Assembly (NCBI GenBank): GCA_033721235.1
Contig: JAWWAY010000001.1
Coordinates: 248,001-312,000 of the forward strand
DNA: 64,000 nt
DNA from: UBA5078 sp033721235
GTDB taxonomy: Bacteria; Pseudomonadota; Gammaproteobacteria; Pseudomonadales; Pseudohongiellaceae
Reading direction: 5' to 3'
Numbering within the stretch: the first letter of the stretch is position 1; every line of letters starts with the position of its first letter. Below are positions 8,003 to 16,494 of this stretch, in pieces. Under the pieces are notes generated by a model. It made no database searches. It was not told the origin of the DNA and saw only the letters and a program-made list of their open reading frames with translations. A program made the position numbers and the translations under genes.

Positions 8003-9730
8003 CTACTCGGTTTTGTTGTCGTCAATAGGTAGGCTAGCGCGAACAGTGGTTCCTTCGCTGGGCTTAGAATCTATCACTAAGTGGCCGCCAAATCCTTCGA
8101 TTCTTTCTCTTATTCCCAGTAGTCCAAAGCGTTCCCCTTGGGTGTGCTGCGAATCAACCCCTTTACCATTGTCGCTTACTTCGACTTCTATAGTGTTCTC
8201 ATCAACAGCGCTCAAGCGAATATTCACATTCACCTGAGAGGCGGCGGCATGCTTGCTGACGTTAGTGAGACATTCCTGGACGACGCGGTAAACGGTGATA
8301 TTGATCTTCTCATTAAAGCTATTTAAAGACTGTCCAAGGCTTAATGTAACTTCTGTCGCTGGGTTTTGATGTTTGTACTTTTCTACTAGCTCGGTAAGGG
8401 CATCTGCTAAGCCTAAATGGTCTAGTGCGCTGGGGCGAAGTTGCTTAATGATAGAGTGAACAACATCGTAAATATGCGAGGCGATGGAGACGATGGACTC
8501 GGCATTGCTTTTAGTCTGGGCGTGATCGTCATCGTCTCTGTTGGCTATAGCGGTGCCAATTGTCTTTATTGCGGTGACGCATTGCCCAAGTTCATCGTGT
8601 AGCTCTCTGGCAATACTCTTTCTCTCTTCTTCTAGCTTTTCATGAATCAATTGGGTGAGTTTTCGACTCTGCTCTAGCTCCACCTCTGCGGCAATGCGTT
8701 GCTTATGCTCGCTCATATCCCTAATGGCATAAATCTCCCCAATCAACTCTTCATCACTCGGGTCTATCAAGGGCGCAATAGAAATAGCCACTTCAATCAT
8801 ATCGCCTTGTTTGGTCTTCAATTGTGTTTCTAGGTATTCGTTCGTCCTTTTGTTGACGACTCTTTCTTGCACTTGTGCCATGCGAGCTGCACAGTGCGCG
8901 GGTACTAGGATATTCGTATTGGAGCCTTGAACTTCCTCAAGCTCAAAGCCGAAGAGTCGTTCTACAGATGGATTACAGAAGGAGATTGTACCGTCTAAGT
9001 CGCGAATCAAAATGGCGTCACTGGATTGTTTCGCGATAAGTGCAAGGCGGGCATTTTGTGCTAAGGCATCTTCAAGCGATTGCGCCATTCTATTGAAGGT
9101 ATGGCCAATAGCATTGAATTCGGGAGAACTATATTCGGGCAAACGCGAAGTCAGCGAACCTTTCTCCATATTCGACATGGCCGCTAGAATGCCTTGAAGT
9201 GGGCTCAGTGATCGGCCTAGCATTCGAAATACGGCAAAATTAAGCAATACAAAGAAGACGAGAATAAGAACACCGAAGCTGCGCAGTTCGTCCCATGCGT
9301 CTAGCACAGAGCGTGATGAGTCTGGCGTAATGACGATATACCCTACGCTAAAATCGAGCCTGACCTGGGGGGTGTCAGGGGAGACGAGTCTAGAGAACCA
9401 GTCTGGGGCCCAACGTCCTTTCTTGTATTCGGAAGGAGGGGATTCATACACAAGTGAGTTTTCTAGGTTGTATAGACGTACCTCGTTTGCGCGCACGCGG
9501 CCTACACTTTGTAAATAGCGTGTTAAGGCTGTTAATGGCTCTACGCCCTGAATGGTGGCGGCAGGGTTGGCAGCGATTGACTCTAGTAACTGAATAGTCA
9601 CTCTGGTGCCGGCGTCTATCTCTTCGTTAATGGAGCGTCGCTTGTAGTCTATTAATATATAGGCTGTCACGACGACAAAGATGATGCCAATTAAGGATAT
9701 AGCAAGGTTTACTCTAAAACGCAGGCTCAT
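8003..9730 (-). CDS. Membrane sensor histidine kinase (HAMP-PAS-HisKA_3)
   Basis: This 575-residue kinase has TM1 (about 8-27), a periplasmic sensor segment to about 145, TM2 (about 150-170), and a HAMP linker (RSLSPLQGILAAMSNMEKG). A PAS domain follows (about 225-350, with DAILIRDLDGTISFCNPSVERLFGF split over strands), then a coiled segment. The NarL-type kinase core has the phospho-His in RELHDELGQC (about 375) and the ATPase motifs NVSKHA and DNGKGVD. It overlaps the pip gene by 17 bp and is followed by its response regulator. The ligand is unknown; a periplasmic sensor next to PQQ genes suggests sensing of an alcohol, sugar or quinone/redox state. Confidence 0.92.
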   Translation of the reverse strand: MSLRFRVNLAISLIGIIFVVVTAYILIDYKRRSINEEIDAGTRVTIQLLESIAANPAATIQGVEPLTALTRYLQSVGRVRANEVRLYNLENSLVYESPPSEYKKGRWAPDWFSRLVSPDTPQVRLDFSVGYIVITPDSSRSVLDAWDELRSFGVLILVFFVLLNFAVFRMLGRSLSPLQGILAAMSNMEKGSLTSRLPEYSSPEFNAIGHTFNRMAQSLEDALAQNARLALIAKQSSDAILIRDLDGTISFCNPSVERLFGFELEEVQGSNTNILVPAHCAARMAQVQERVVNKRTNEYLETQLKTKQGDMIEVAISIAPLIDPSDEELIGEIYAIRDMSEHKQRIAAEVELEQSRKLTQLIHEKLEEERKSIARELHDELGQCVTAIKTIGTAIANRDDDDHAQTKSNAESIVSIASHIYDVVHSIIKQLRPSALDHLGLADALTELVEKYKHQNPATEVTLSLGQSLNSFNEKINITVYRVVQECLTNVSKHAAASQVNVNIRLSAVDENTIEVEVSDNGKGVDSQHTQGERFGLLGIRERIEGFGGHLVIDSKPSEGTTVRASLPIDDNKTE

Positions 9731-10670
9731 CTTTCATCCTTATGCGATCGCGAAGTTGATCAGTTTCATCGCAGAGAACTTGGGCCAATGAAGTTCCCAC
9801 TGCATTATGCCCCTCGCCGGGTATGAGCCTTAGTGTCGAATGGGGTAGCTGCTGGTGCAATTGGTATGCGGTCGAAGGAGGGCATATGAAATCTTGCTCG
9901 CCTTGCACTATGGTGACGGGGTTTTTTAGTTGGTATGCCATGGTCATAAGCTGATTATCTTTTAAGAAACAGCGATTATGCAAAAAATGCAATTGAATGC
10001 GAACCCGCGCTAGTAGTTGCTCGTCGCTGGGTAAGCTGATCGGAGTATTCTGTACGTGCTCGCTTGCTCCAATGCGCATAAGCCTTGCTTCATATTCACA
10101 CCAGCTTCGCGCTGCGGCCAATGCAATTGCCTGCTCATTGGAGTTGACTGCCTCGTAGTAGTAATCCAGCAGCTTGCCTTTGCTGTTGGCGCTAAACAAC
10201 TCCCACGCTTTAGGGGCAAAACGCGATACTCCGTTGGTAAACCACTTTACCTCTCGCTCTGAGCCTAAAAAGACCCCTCGTAAGATGAGTTCCTGGACCT
10301 TATCAGGGTAGGACATGGCGTAGGCCAGAGCCACAGTGCTGCCCCATGAGCCCCCAAATAGGTTTATGGCTTGATCAATCTTTAATTCGGCCCTAATAGC
10401 GTTAATATCCTCTACCAAAAAGGCCAAATCATTGCCTTGCACCTCTCCTAAGGGCTCACTTTGCCCGCAGCCACGTTGGTCAAATAGAACAATATCGTAG
10501 AAGTCTGGATCGAAATAACGCCTATGGGTCGCCAAAGTGCGGCTACCAGGCCCGCCATGGATAAAGAAGATGGGGCATCCGCCTTTGCGCCCACTGCGTT
10601 CCACGTAAATGGAGTGGCCAGTGCCAACGGGCAGCATATGGGTATAGAAGGGGTCTATTTCTGGGTACAT
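9714..10670 (-). CDS. pip: Proline iminopeptidase (alpha/beta hydrolase)
   Basis: This serine peptidase removes N-terminal proline from peptides. The start is placed at the ATG at 10670 (MYPEIDPFYTHML), the usual N-terminus of this family; an upstream in-frame extension to 10808 looks spurious. Diagnostic motifs are HGGPG, DQRGCGQSEP, the nucleophile elbow GGSWGSTVALAYA, Asp in QGEQDFICPP and His in GEGHNA. At about 318 residues it has the expected size. It overlaps the sensor kinase by 17 bp and stands back-to-back with pqqA. No pqqF protease gene is in the window, so a role in trimming PqqA-derived peptide is conceivable, but general peptide turnover is the default. Confidence 0.92.
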   Translation of the reverse strand: MYPEIDPFYTHMLPVGTGHSIYVERSGRKGGCPIFFIHGGPGSRTLATHRRYFDPDFYDIVLFDQRGCGQSEPLGEVQGNDLAFLVEDINAIRAELKIDQAINLFGGSWGSTVALAYAMSYPDKVQELILRGVFLGSEREVKWFTNGVSRFAPKAWELFSANSKGKLLDYYYEAVNSNEQAIALAAARSWCEYEARLMRIGASEHVQNTPISLPSDEQLLARVRIQLHFLHNRCFLKDNQLMTMAYQLKNPVTIVQGEQDFICPPSTAYQLHQQLPHSTLRLIPGEGHNAVGTSLAQVLCDETDQLRDRIRMKDEPAF

Positions 10671-10936
10671 AGTGGTAATAGTGATGCTGCCTAGGGTTGA
10701 AAAGCAAATGTGCTGAGCCTGTTTACCTAAGTACGTTCGCTTTGCCAATAGGGATTGTTTAAATCTAATGAAAATCATGAGTGGCATTTGCTGATTATCC
10801 CGCAGCAAGGTCTTGGCAGGGGGAGCACAATCATTACATCGCTAGTCAATGCCGTGTGTATTGGGGTGATAACAGCTAAGTCTCTAGTCACAAGATGGCT
10901 TAGGTTTAATCATTATTGTTATAGGAGATCGTCAGT

Positions 10937-11008
10937 ATGTGGACTAAACCTTCATACGAAGAAATGCGTTTCGGCTTCGAAGTAACTATGTATGTTGCTA
11001 ATAGATAA
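10937..11008 (+). CDS. pqqA: PQQ precursor peptide PqqA
   Basis: This tiny gene has 23 codons, beginning MWTKPSYEEMRFGF and ending MYVANR. It carries the absolutely required Glu15 and Tyr19 in the order E-V-T-M-Y, the residues cross-linked by PqqE to become the PQQ skeleton. A Shine-Dalgarno (GGAG) lies 9 nt before the ATG. It is the first gene of pqqABCDE and is separated from pqqB by a strong hairpin, an arrangement known to let pqqA be made in excess over the enzymes. It is ribosomally made and post-translationally modified in the cytoplasm. Confidence 0.97.
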   Translation: MWTKPSYEEMRFGFEVTMYVANR

Positions 11009-11028
11009 GCTCAACGCTATTGCTTAAG

Positions 11029-11052
11029 AAAAGCCCCGAAAGGGGCTTTTTC
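11029..11052 (+). terminator. Hairpin terminator/attenuator between pqqA and pqqB
   Basis: The 9-bp arms AAAAGCCCC (11029-11037) and GGGGCTTTT (11042-11050) enclose a GAAA tetraloop and continue into a T-tract. It lies 20 nt after the pqqA stop and 30 nt before pqqB. Partial read-through would give more pqqA than pqqBCDE message, as reported for pqq operons in other bacteria. Confidence 0.85.
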
Positions 11053-11081
11053 CTTATTAAACAAAGAATTAAGGTCGATAT

Positions 11082-11999
11082 ATGAGGATTAGAGTACTTG
11101 GGTCCGCCGCTGGTGGAGGGTTTCCCCAGTGGAATTGCAACTGCCCAAATTGTGATGGGGTGCGAAAAGGCACCATTAATGCAAAACGCAGAACACAGTC
11201 ATCCATTGCCGTGTCTGGTGATAATGTGAATTGGCTATTGTTCAACGCCTCCCCCGATATATTGACCCAGTTTCAAAGCTTTCCTGAATTACAGCCCGGC
11301 AGAAGCATCCGCGATACAGCGGTCAAGTCTATTGTGCTCATGGATGCGCAGATCGACCACACCACGGGGCTTTTCATGCTTCGAGAGGGTAATACGCCGC
11401 TAAACATTTACTGTACCGACATGGTTTATGAAGACCTGACCCAAGGTAACCCCATATTTAAAATTCTTGATCACTTTTGCGGGGTTAACTGGCACAAGGT
11501 GTCTACCGCTAAAGACAATAGCTTTGAGGCGAGTGGTGTGCCGGGTTTGCGTATTACTGCGGTATCGCTAAGCAGCAAGGCGCCGCCTTACTCTCCTCAC
11601 CGAAATGATCCGCACGATGGCGATAATCTAGGTATTCAAATTGAAGATACCAATACTGGGCAAAAAGTCTTTTACGCCCCTGGCTTAGCGGCAATAGAGC
11701 CACAGATCGTCCCTTATATGGAGGCAGCAGACTGTCTTCTAGTCGATGGCACTTGCTGGACTAACGACGAGATGGTGACACTAGGCATTAATAATAAAAA
11801 GGCTCTGGATATGGGCCATATGCCACAATCTGGGGAAGGCGGTATGATTGAAACACTGAAGCCTCTTAAAGCCTCGCGAAAAATTCTCATCCACATTAAT
11901 AATACTAATCCTATTCTGAGGGAAGACTCCAGCGAGCGCAAAATACTGGAGAGCGAGGGTATAGAGGTCGCCTTCGATGGAATGGATTTTACGGTATAA
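11082..11999 (+). CDS. pqqB: PqqB, metallo-hydrolase-fold PQQ biosynthesis protein
   Basis: This 305-residue protein of the metallo-beta-lactamase fold starts RIRVLGSAAGGGFPQWNCNC, with the structural-zinc cysteines in CNCPNC near residues 19-24. Later family motifs include NASPD, MDAQIDHTTGL, YAPGL, and HMPQSGEGG. PqqB is implicated in hydroxylating the Glu-Tyr-derived intermediate of PQQ. Length and motif order are normal. It starts 31 nt after the pqqA-pqqB hairpin and lies 23 nt before the preferred pqqC start, so pqqBCDE should be one transcript. Confidence 0.97.
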   Translation: MRIRVLGSAAGGGFPQWNCNCPNCDGVRKGTINAKRRTQSSIAVSGDNVNWLLFNASPDILTQFQSFPELQPGRSIRDTAVKSIVLMDAQIDHTTGLFMLREGNTPLNIYCTDMVYEDLTQGNPIFKILDHFCGVNWHKVSTAKDNSFEASGVPGLRITAVSLSSKAPPYSPHRNDPHDGDNLGIQIEDTNTGQKVFYAPGLAAIEPQIVPYMEAADCLLVDGTCWTNDEMVTLGINNKKALDMGHMPQSGEGGMIETLKPLKASRKILIHINNTNPILREDSSERKILESEGIEVAFDGMDFTV

Positions 12000-12022
12000 G
12001 CATTTTGACGGAGAGTGAAAAA

Positions 12023-12763
12023 ATGAGTAGTAGCGACACAGTGCCTTTAAGCAAAGAAGAGTTTGAAGCCCAACTTCGCGGCAAAGAAAAGTTCTACCAT
12101 ATACATCATCCGTTTCACATTGCCATGAATAGTGGTCAGTGCACCAAAGAACAAGTTCAAGGCTGGGTGCTCAACCGGTTTTATTATCAAATTATGATTC
12201 CCATAAAAGATGGCGCCATTTTGTCGAATATGCCTGACAAGGAGCATCGTCGTTTATGGATTCAACGCATTCTTGATCACGATGGATTTGAAGGTGACGA
12301 AGGGGGAATTGAAGCGTGGCTGGCCTTAGCAGAAGCGGTGGGCTTAACGCGAGAAGAAGTCTTGTCTCTAGAGAGAGTAAGCCCCGGTGTTAAATTTGCC
12401 GTAGACGCTTACGTGAATTTTGCAAGAACCGCTCCGTGGCAAGAGTCAGTGTGCTCTTCCCTGACCGAAATGTTTGCACCAACGATTCACCAAAAGCGTT
12501 TGGATAGTTGGCCTGAACACTATCCATGGATTGACCCTACTGGTTATCAATATTTTCGCAAGAGATTGTCAGAAGCCAGAAGAGATGTGGAGCATGGTTT
12601 AAGAGTGACCCTAGAGCATTTTAAAACCCGTGAAGAACAAGAAAAGGCCTTGGGTATACTACAGTTTAAACTCGATATTCTTTGGTCAATGCTCGACTCA
12701 ATACAAGTGAGTTATGGTATAGGTGAATCCAATGCCGGGGCGATAGACAGGATGAAACCATGA
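12023..12763 (+). CDS. pqqC: PqqC, pyrroloquinoline-quinone synthase
   Basis: PqqC catalyses the final cofactor-free oxidation and ring closure giving PQQ. I place the start at the ATG at 12023 (Shine-Dalgarno GGAG 9 nt upstream); an in-frame TTG at 12005 would add six residues. The protein (246 residues) has the typical helices with FYHIHHPFHIAMNSG, NRFYYQIMIPIKDGAIL and DHDG, and the later EMFAPTIHQKR and YFRKRLSEARRDVEHG segments that line the PQQ pocket. It overlaps pqqD by 4 bp (ATGA), implying translational coupling. Confidence 0.97.
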   Translation: MSSSDTVPLSKEEFEAQLRGKEKFYHIHHPFHIAMNSGQCTKEQVQGWVLNRFYYQIMIPIKDGAILSNMPDKEHRRLWIQRILDHDGFEGDEGGIEAWLALAEAVGLTREEVLSLERVSPGVKFAVDAYVNFARTAPWQESVCSSLTEMFAPTIHQKRLDSWPEHYPWIDPTGYQYFRKRLSEARRDVEHGLRVTLEHFKTREEQEKALGILQFKLDILWSMLDSIQVSYGIGESNAGAIDRMKP

Positions 12764-13032
12764 GCTTGGCTAAGAACAAGGCAATAAGCCTGCATAGGCA
12801 ATTTAAGTTTCAATGGGAGCCTGCCCAAGAAAAATACGTACTGCTTTATCCGGAGGGGCTAGTAAAACTGGATGAAAGTGCCGGACATATTCTTAAGCGA
12901 GTCAATGGAAAGAATAGTGTAGAGGATATTATTAAGGACTTAGAGCAGGCTTTTCCCGGTGCAGACTTAAGACAAGACGTTATTGTTTTTCTAGAGCACG
13001 CTCATGAAAAAGGCTGGATCGATGTCGAATAG
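12760..13032 (+). CDS. pqqD: PqqD, PqqA-binding peptide chaperone
   Basis: This 90-residue member of the RRE/PqqD fold presents PqqA to the radical SAM enzyme PqqE. Typical features are FKFQWEPAQEKYVLLYPEGLVKL split over two strands, the conserved ESAGHIL, and the C-terminal VIVFLEHAHEKGWI helix. Its start overlaps the pqqC stop (ATGA) and its end overlaps the start of pqqE by 11 bp. The tight overlaps fit a 1:1 complex with PqqE. Confidence 0.96.
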   Translation: MSLAKNKAISLHRQFKFQWEPAQEKYVLLYPEGLVKLDESAGHILKRVNGKNSVEDIIKDLEQAFPGADLRQDVIVFLEHAHEKGWIDVE

Positions 13033-14161
13033 TAAACCTACAGGGCCCTTATGGGTTAACGCAGAGATTACGTATAAGTGTCCGCTGCACTGTGTGTTTT
13101 GTTATAACCCATTAGACTATACGTCTACCTATGACTCTGAGTTATCCACACAGGAATGGATTAACGCCTTTAGACAGGCACGTAAACTCGGCGCGGTACA
13201 ACTTGGAATTTCCGGTGGCGAGCCTTTAGTGCGAAAAGACGTAGAAGAGCTAGTATCCGAGGCCAGTAAGATGGGCTATTACGTTAATCTCATTACATCA
13301 GGTATTGGTTTAACCGAAGAGCGCATAGCCGCGTTTAAAGAAGGCGGGCTAGATCAAATACAATTATCGTTTCAAGACTCCACTAAAGAGTTAAACGACT
13401 TTCTGAGTAGCACCAAAACTTTCGAGCTGAAACAGAAAGTGGCAAAGCTGATTAAAAAATACGATTACCCAATGGTACTTAATGTCGTTTTGCATAGACA
13501 GAATATCGATCATATCGAGCAGATCCTGGAAATGGCAGAGGCAATGGAGGCTGATCATGTTGAACTGGCCAATAGTCAATATTATGCCTGGGCTCTAAAA
13601 AATCGAGAGTACCTAATGCCAAGCCGCGAGCAGCTAGAACGAGCGGAGGCCGTTACCAATCGTTTTCGGGAGCGGCTTGGCAGCAAGATGAAACTGTATT
13701 TTGTGGTGCCGGATTATTACGCAGACAGGCCTAAGGCCTGCATGAACGGCTGGGGTTCCGTGTTCTTGAATCTCGCTCCCGATGGTCTAGCCCTTCCTTG
13801 TCATGAGGCGAGAATGTTGCCCGGATTGGAATTTCCGAATGTGCGCGACCACGATGTCGAATGGATATGGAATGACTCACCCGCATTTAACGCCTATCGG
13901 GGTGACTCATGGATGAAGGAACCGTGTAAAAGCTGTGACGAAAAAGGCAAGGACTTTGGTGGCTGTCGTTGTCAGGCTTATATGCTCACGGGTGATGCCA
14001 CTAATGCCGATCCGGTCTGCGCCAAGTCGACACACCATGGTCTTATTACCCAAGAGGTCGAGAAAGCTCAGAATACAGTGGTCTGTGCTGATGAGGTGAA
14101 GCCTCTGCTATTTTACCGAGATGACAAGAACTCTCGAAAATTAGGCAATATCCCTTCTTAA
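13022..14161 (+). CDS. pqqE: PqqE, radical SAM PqqA peptide cyclase
   Basis: PqqE forms the C-C bond between Glu15 and Tyr19 of PqqA. The preferred start is the ATG at 13022 (MSNSKPTGPLW); an ATG at 13004 would add six residues. The radical SAM cluster motif is CPLHCVFC (Cys20, 24, 27), followed by SGGEPL for SAM binding. A SPASM-type C-terminus holds auxiliary-cluster cysteines (ACMNGWG, LPCHEAR, CKSCDEKGKDFGGCRCQA, PVCAKS). About 379 residues is normal. It is the last pqq gene; a dehydrogenase follows 122 bp later. No pqqF or pqqG is present here. Confidence 0.97.
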   Translation: MSNSKPTGPLWVNAEITYKCPLHCVFCYNPLDYTSTYDSELSTQEWINAFRQARKLGAVQLGISGGEPLVRKDVEELVSEASKMGYYVNLITSGIGLTEERIAAFKEGGLDQIQLSFQDSTKELNDFLSSTKTFELKQKVAKLIKKYDYPMVLNVVLHRQNIDHIEQILEMAEAMEADHVELANSQYYAWALKNREYLMPSREQLERAEAVTNRFRERLGSKMKLYFVVPDYYADRPKACMNGWGSVFLNLAPDGLALPCHEARMLPGLEFPNVRDHDVEWIWNDSPAFNAYRGDSWMKEPCKSCDEKGKDFGGCRCQAYMLTGDATNADPVCAKSTHHGLITQEVEKAQNTVVCADEVKPLLFYRDDKNSRKLGNIPS

Positions 14162-14189
14162 TTCTCTTTTAGCTAAGCCTTCAAGCGTC

Positions 14190-14212
14190 GCCTATTCGCT
14201 TTTGGAATAGGC
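14190..14212 (+). terminator. Possible weak terminator after pqqE
   Basis: An 8-bp stem GCCTATTC/GAATAGGC with a 7-nt loop lies 28 nt after the pqqE stop and before the PQQ dehydrogenase. Only a poor U-run (TCTACTCTAT) follows, so termination would be partial at best and could allow co-transcription of the dehydrogenase. Confidence 0.35.
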
Positions 14213-14283
14213 TCTACTCTATAGCCATAGATTTGGTTACACTGCCCCTTAGCTAATGCTCTTTACGTTAGGGGAGAAGTGCC

Positions 14284-16248
14284 TTGAAAAAAATAATAAC
14301 AGGCAATAGTGCGCTAATGTCGGCCTTAATCGCGGCATCGTTGATGTTTGGGACCTCTGTCTCGGCGCAACACGGAGTTCAAGACGGTCAGTGGCCTAGC
14401 TATGCTGGGGATGCGGGCTCTACGAAATACACATCCTTGGATCAAATAAACCCGGACAACTTCGCGAAATTAGAGTTGGCTTGGCGTTGGCGTTCCGTGG
14501 ACGGCGATCTAAATTTCGACGATGTAGAGCGCGAAGTGTCGTTCGGACGGTTGCAAGGTACTCCTTTAATGATTGATGGGGTGCTTTATATGATCTCCGC
14601 ACTCAATCAAGTTAGCGCCCTTAACCCTATTACTGGCGAGAGCTTGTGGACATTCAACCCTGAGGTTTATAAAAACACGGCTCCTGTGGGAGCATTGGGT
14701 TTCCACCAGCGGGGAGTTGCCTATTGGAGTGATGGTAAAGAAGCGCGCATTCTTGTCGCCACCAACGATGGTTTTGTTTACTCCCTGCGCACCGAAGACG
14801 GCTCGGTCGATGAAGGCTTTAGCGACGGTAAGATTGATCTGACTGTTGGTATTCCTCGGGCAACGCGCGATGAGCTCGACTATCAAGGCTCCCAACCCTT
14901 GGGCGCTGTCTCACCCCCCATTATTATTGGTGACATCGTAGTAGTCTCTCAGATTACTTCTAATCGCCCGCGCTTCAAAGAAAGGCCGCCGTTGTGGATT
15001 CGAGGCTACGATGTTCGTAGCGGTGAGCTTGTTTGGACGTTCCACACTATTCCCCAAGAAGGCGAATTCGGAAACGACACGTGGGAGGAGGACTCTTGGC
15101 GAACCGCAGGCAATAATGGCGTCTGGTCCATGATGAGTGCCGACTTGGAGTTAGGCTATATCTATCTTCCTATGGAGGCGTCGACCAACGACTTCTATGG
15201 TGGCCACAGGCCAGGTGATAATTTATTTAGCCAGAGCATTGTCTGCCTTGACGCCCGGACAGGCGAGAGAGTTTGGCCTTTTCAAATGATTCATCACGGC
15301 ATTTGGGATTATGACAACCCGGCCGCGCCGAACTTAATGGATATTACGGTCGACGGTAAGGAGATTAAGGCGGTCGCACAGGTGACAAAGCAGGGCTTTA
15401 CCTATGTTTTTGATCGCATCACCGGTGAGCCTGTGTGGCCAATTCCAGAACGTCCAGTGCCGCAGGAGGGCGCATTGCCAGGCGAGAAGCTTTCGCCCAC
15501 ACAACCTTTCCCAACTAAACCGCCAGCATTCGCTCGACAAGGGTTTTCGCCCGATGACTTAGTGGATTTTACGCCAGAGATACGCGCAGAAGCTGAAGCC
15601 ATATTGGCTGACTATAAGTATGGCCCTCTGTTTACGCCACCTTCTCTAGTGGTGCCAAGAGAGAATAGGGGCACGGTTATTCTGCCTGGTACGGCAGGCG
15701 GTGCCAATTGGCAAGGAGCCGGTTTTGATCCGGAGTCTGGGGTGTTGTTTATTCCCTCCAGCGACAATCCCAATGCTCCTCTAATGGCGAGCCTTCCGCA
15801 GGAAGAGTCCAATTTTAATTTCTTGCGGCGCTCTAACCAGTCCATTAGGGGCCCCCGGGGCCTACCGATCATCAAACCGCCTTATTCGACCATTACGGCA
15901 ATTGATATGAATAGGGGCGAGATTTTGTGGCAAGTCCCCAATGGTAAAGATCACGCCGTTGTCACCAATCATCCCGACTTAGAGGGAGTGGACTTACCCG
16001 CGTTGGGCGGCGGTGGCAAAAACCCCGTCTTGGTGACCCCAAGCTTGCTGATACACGCCCAAAGAACTCTTGATGGAGCCGTATTGCTGGCGCGAGATAA
16101 GCAGACAGGCGCAGAGATCGCATCGGTACCATTGCCCGCCAATCCGAGCGGCGCACCTATGAGCTACTTCATCGACGGCAAGCAATACATCTCCCTAAGC
16201 ATCTTAGGCAACCCCGTGCCAGAGCTAGTGACTTTCGTCTTGCCTTAA
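14284..16248 (+). CDS. Secreted PQQ-dependent dehydrogenase (eight-bladed quinoprotein)
   Basis: This 654-residue protein starts at a TTG preceded by GGGGAG and has a signal peptide (cleavage near VSA-Q, 28/29), so it works in the periplasm. The rest is a PQQ-type beta-propeller with repeated tryptophan-docking motifs (for example ALNPITGESLWTF, CLDARTGERVWPF, AIDMNRGEILWQV). The segment HHGIWDYDNP (337-346) carries the catalytic Asp region of the glucose/quinate-dehydrogenase branch. It has no N-terminal membrane anchor and no C-terminal cytochrome c, so an external electron acceptor is needed. Substrate (sugar, alcohol or polyol) cannot be decided. The cofactor genes lie immediately upstream, suggesting joint control. 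Confidence 0.9.
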   Translation: MKKIITGNSALMSALIAASLMFGTSVSAQHGVQDGQWPSYAGDAGSTKYTSLDQINPDNFAKLELAWRWRSVDGDLNFDDVEREVSFGRLQGTPLMIDGVLYMISALNQVSALNPITGESLWTFNPEVYKNTAPVGALGFHQRGVAYWSDGKEARILVATNDGFVYSLRTEDGSVDEGFSDGKIDLTVGIPRATRDELDYQGSQPLGAVSPPIIIGDIVVVSQITSNRPRFKERPPLWIRGYDVRSGELVWTFHTIPQEGEFGNDTWEEDSWRTAGNNGVWSMMSADLELGYIYLPMEASTNDFYGGHRPGDNLFSQSIVCLDARTGERVWPFQMIHHGIWDYDNPAAPNLMDITVDGKEIKAVAQVTKQGFTYVFDRITGEPVWPIPERPVPQEGALPGEKLSPTQPFPTKPPAFARQGFSPDDLVDFTPEIRAEAEAILADYKYGPLFTPPSLVVPRENRGTVILPGTAGGANWQGAGFDPESGVLFIPSSDNPNAPLMASLPQEESNFNFLRRSNQSIRGPRGLPIIKPPYSTITAIDMNRGEILWQVPNGKDHAVVTNHPDLEGVDLPALGGGGKNPVLVTPSLLIHAQRTLDGAVLLARDKQTGAEIASVPLPANPSGAPMSYFIDGKQYISLSILGNPVPELVTFVLP

Positions 16249-16298
16249 CAAGCCTTGTCGACAGCACTCTCTTAAGCAGCCAACCCTGTTCCCGTTTT

Positions 16299-16470
16299 GG
16301 GGTCAGACCCCGATTACTGCCTCCGATTTTTGGCGATTTTTGGGGTCAGACCCCAATTAGTTTTTAGCGCAGGCGTTGTGGTGCAAGGCGCTACGATGCT
16401 CTGCGGTGGGGTCAGACCCCGATGAGTGAGACCCCGATGAGTGCGATAGTGTGGGGTGGGGTCTGACCCC
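16299..16470. repeat. Cluster of four GGGGTCAGACCCC palindromes
   Basis: Copies lie at 16299-16311, 16342-16354, 16408-16420 (central A) and 16458-16470 (central T). A degenerate remnant GAGACCCCGATGA follows the third copy at 16428-16440. The cluster fills the 305-bp gap between the PQQ dehydrogenase and the MarR-controlled operon, ending 25 bp before the operon promoter. CCCCGATGAGTG/CCCCGATGGGTG repeats next to the copies suggest local tandem duplication of a larger unit. Confidence 0.85.
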
Positions 16471-16494
16471 GATGGGTGCTTTTGGCTTAAGTGC

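Noticed and set aside
10671..10808. N-terminal extension of proline iminopeptidase
   Set aside because: Proline iminopeptidases begin close to the YPEIDPF motif; the extra 46 residues run into the shared promoter region.
12005..12022. TTG start for pqqC
   Set aside because: The ATG at 12023 has a better-placed GGAG and gives the usual PqqC length.
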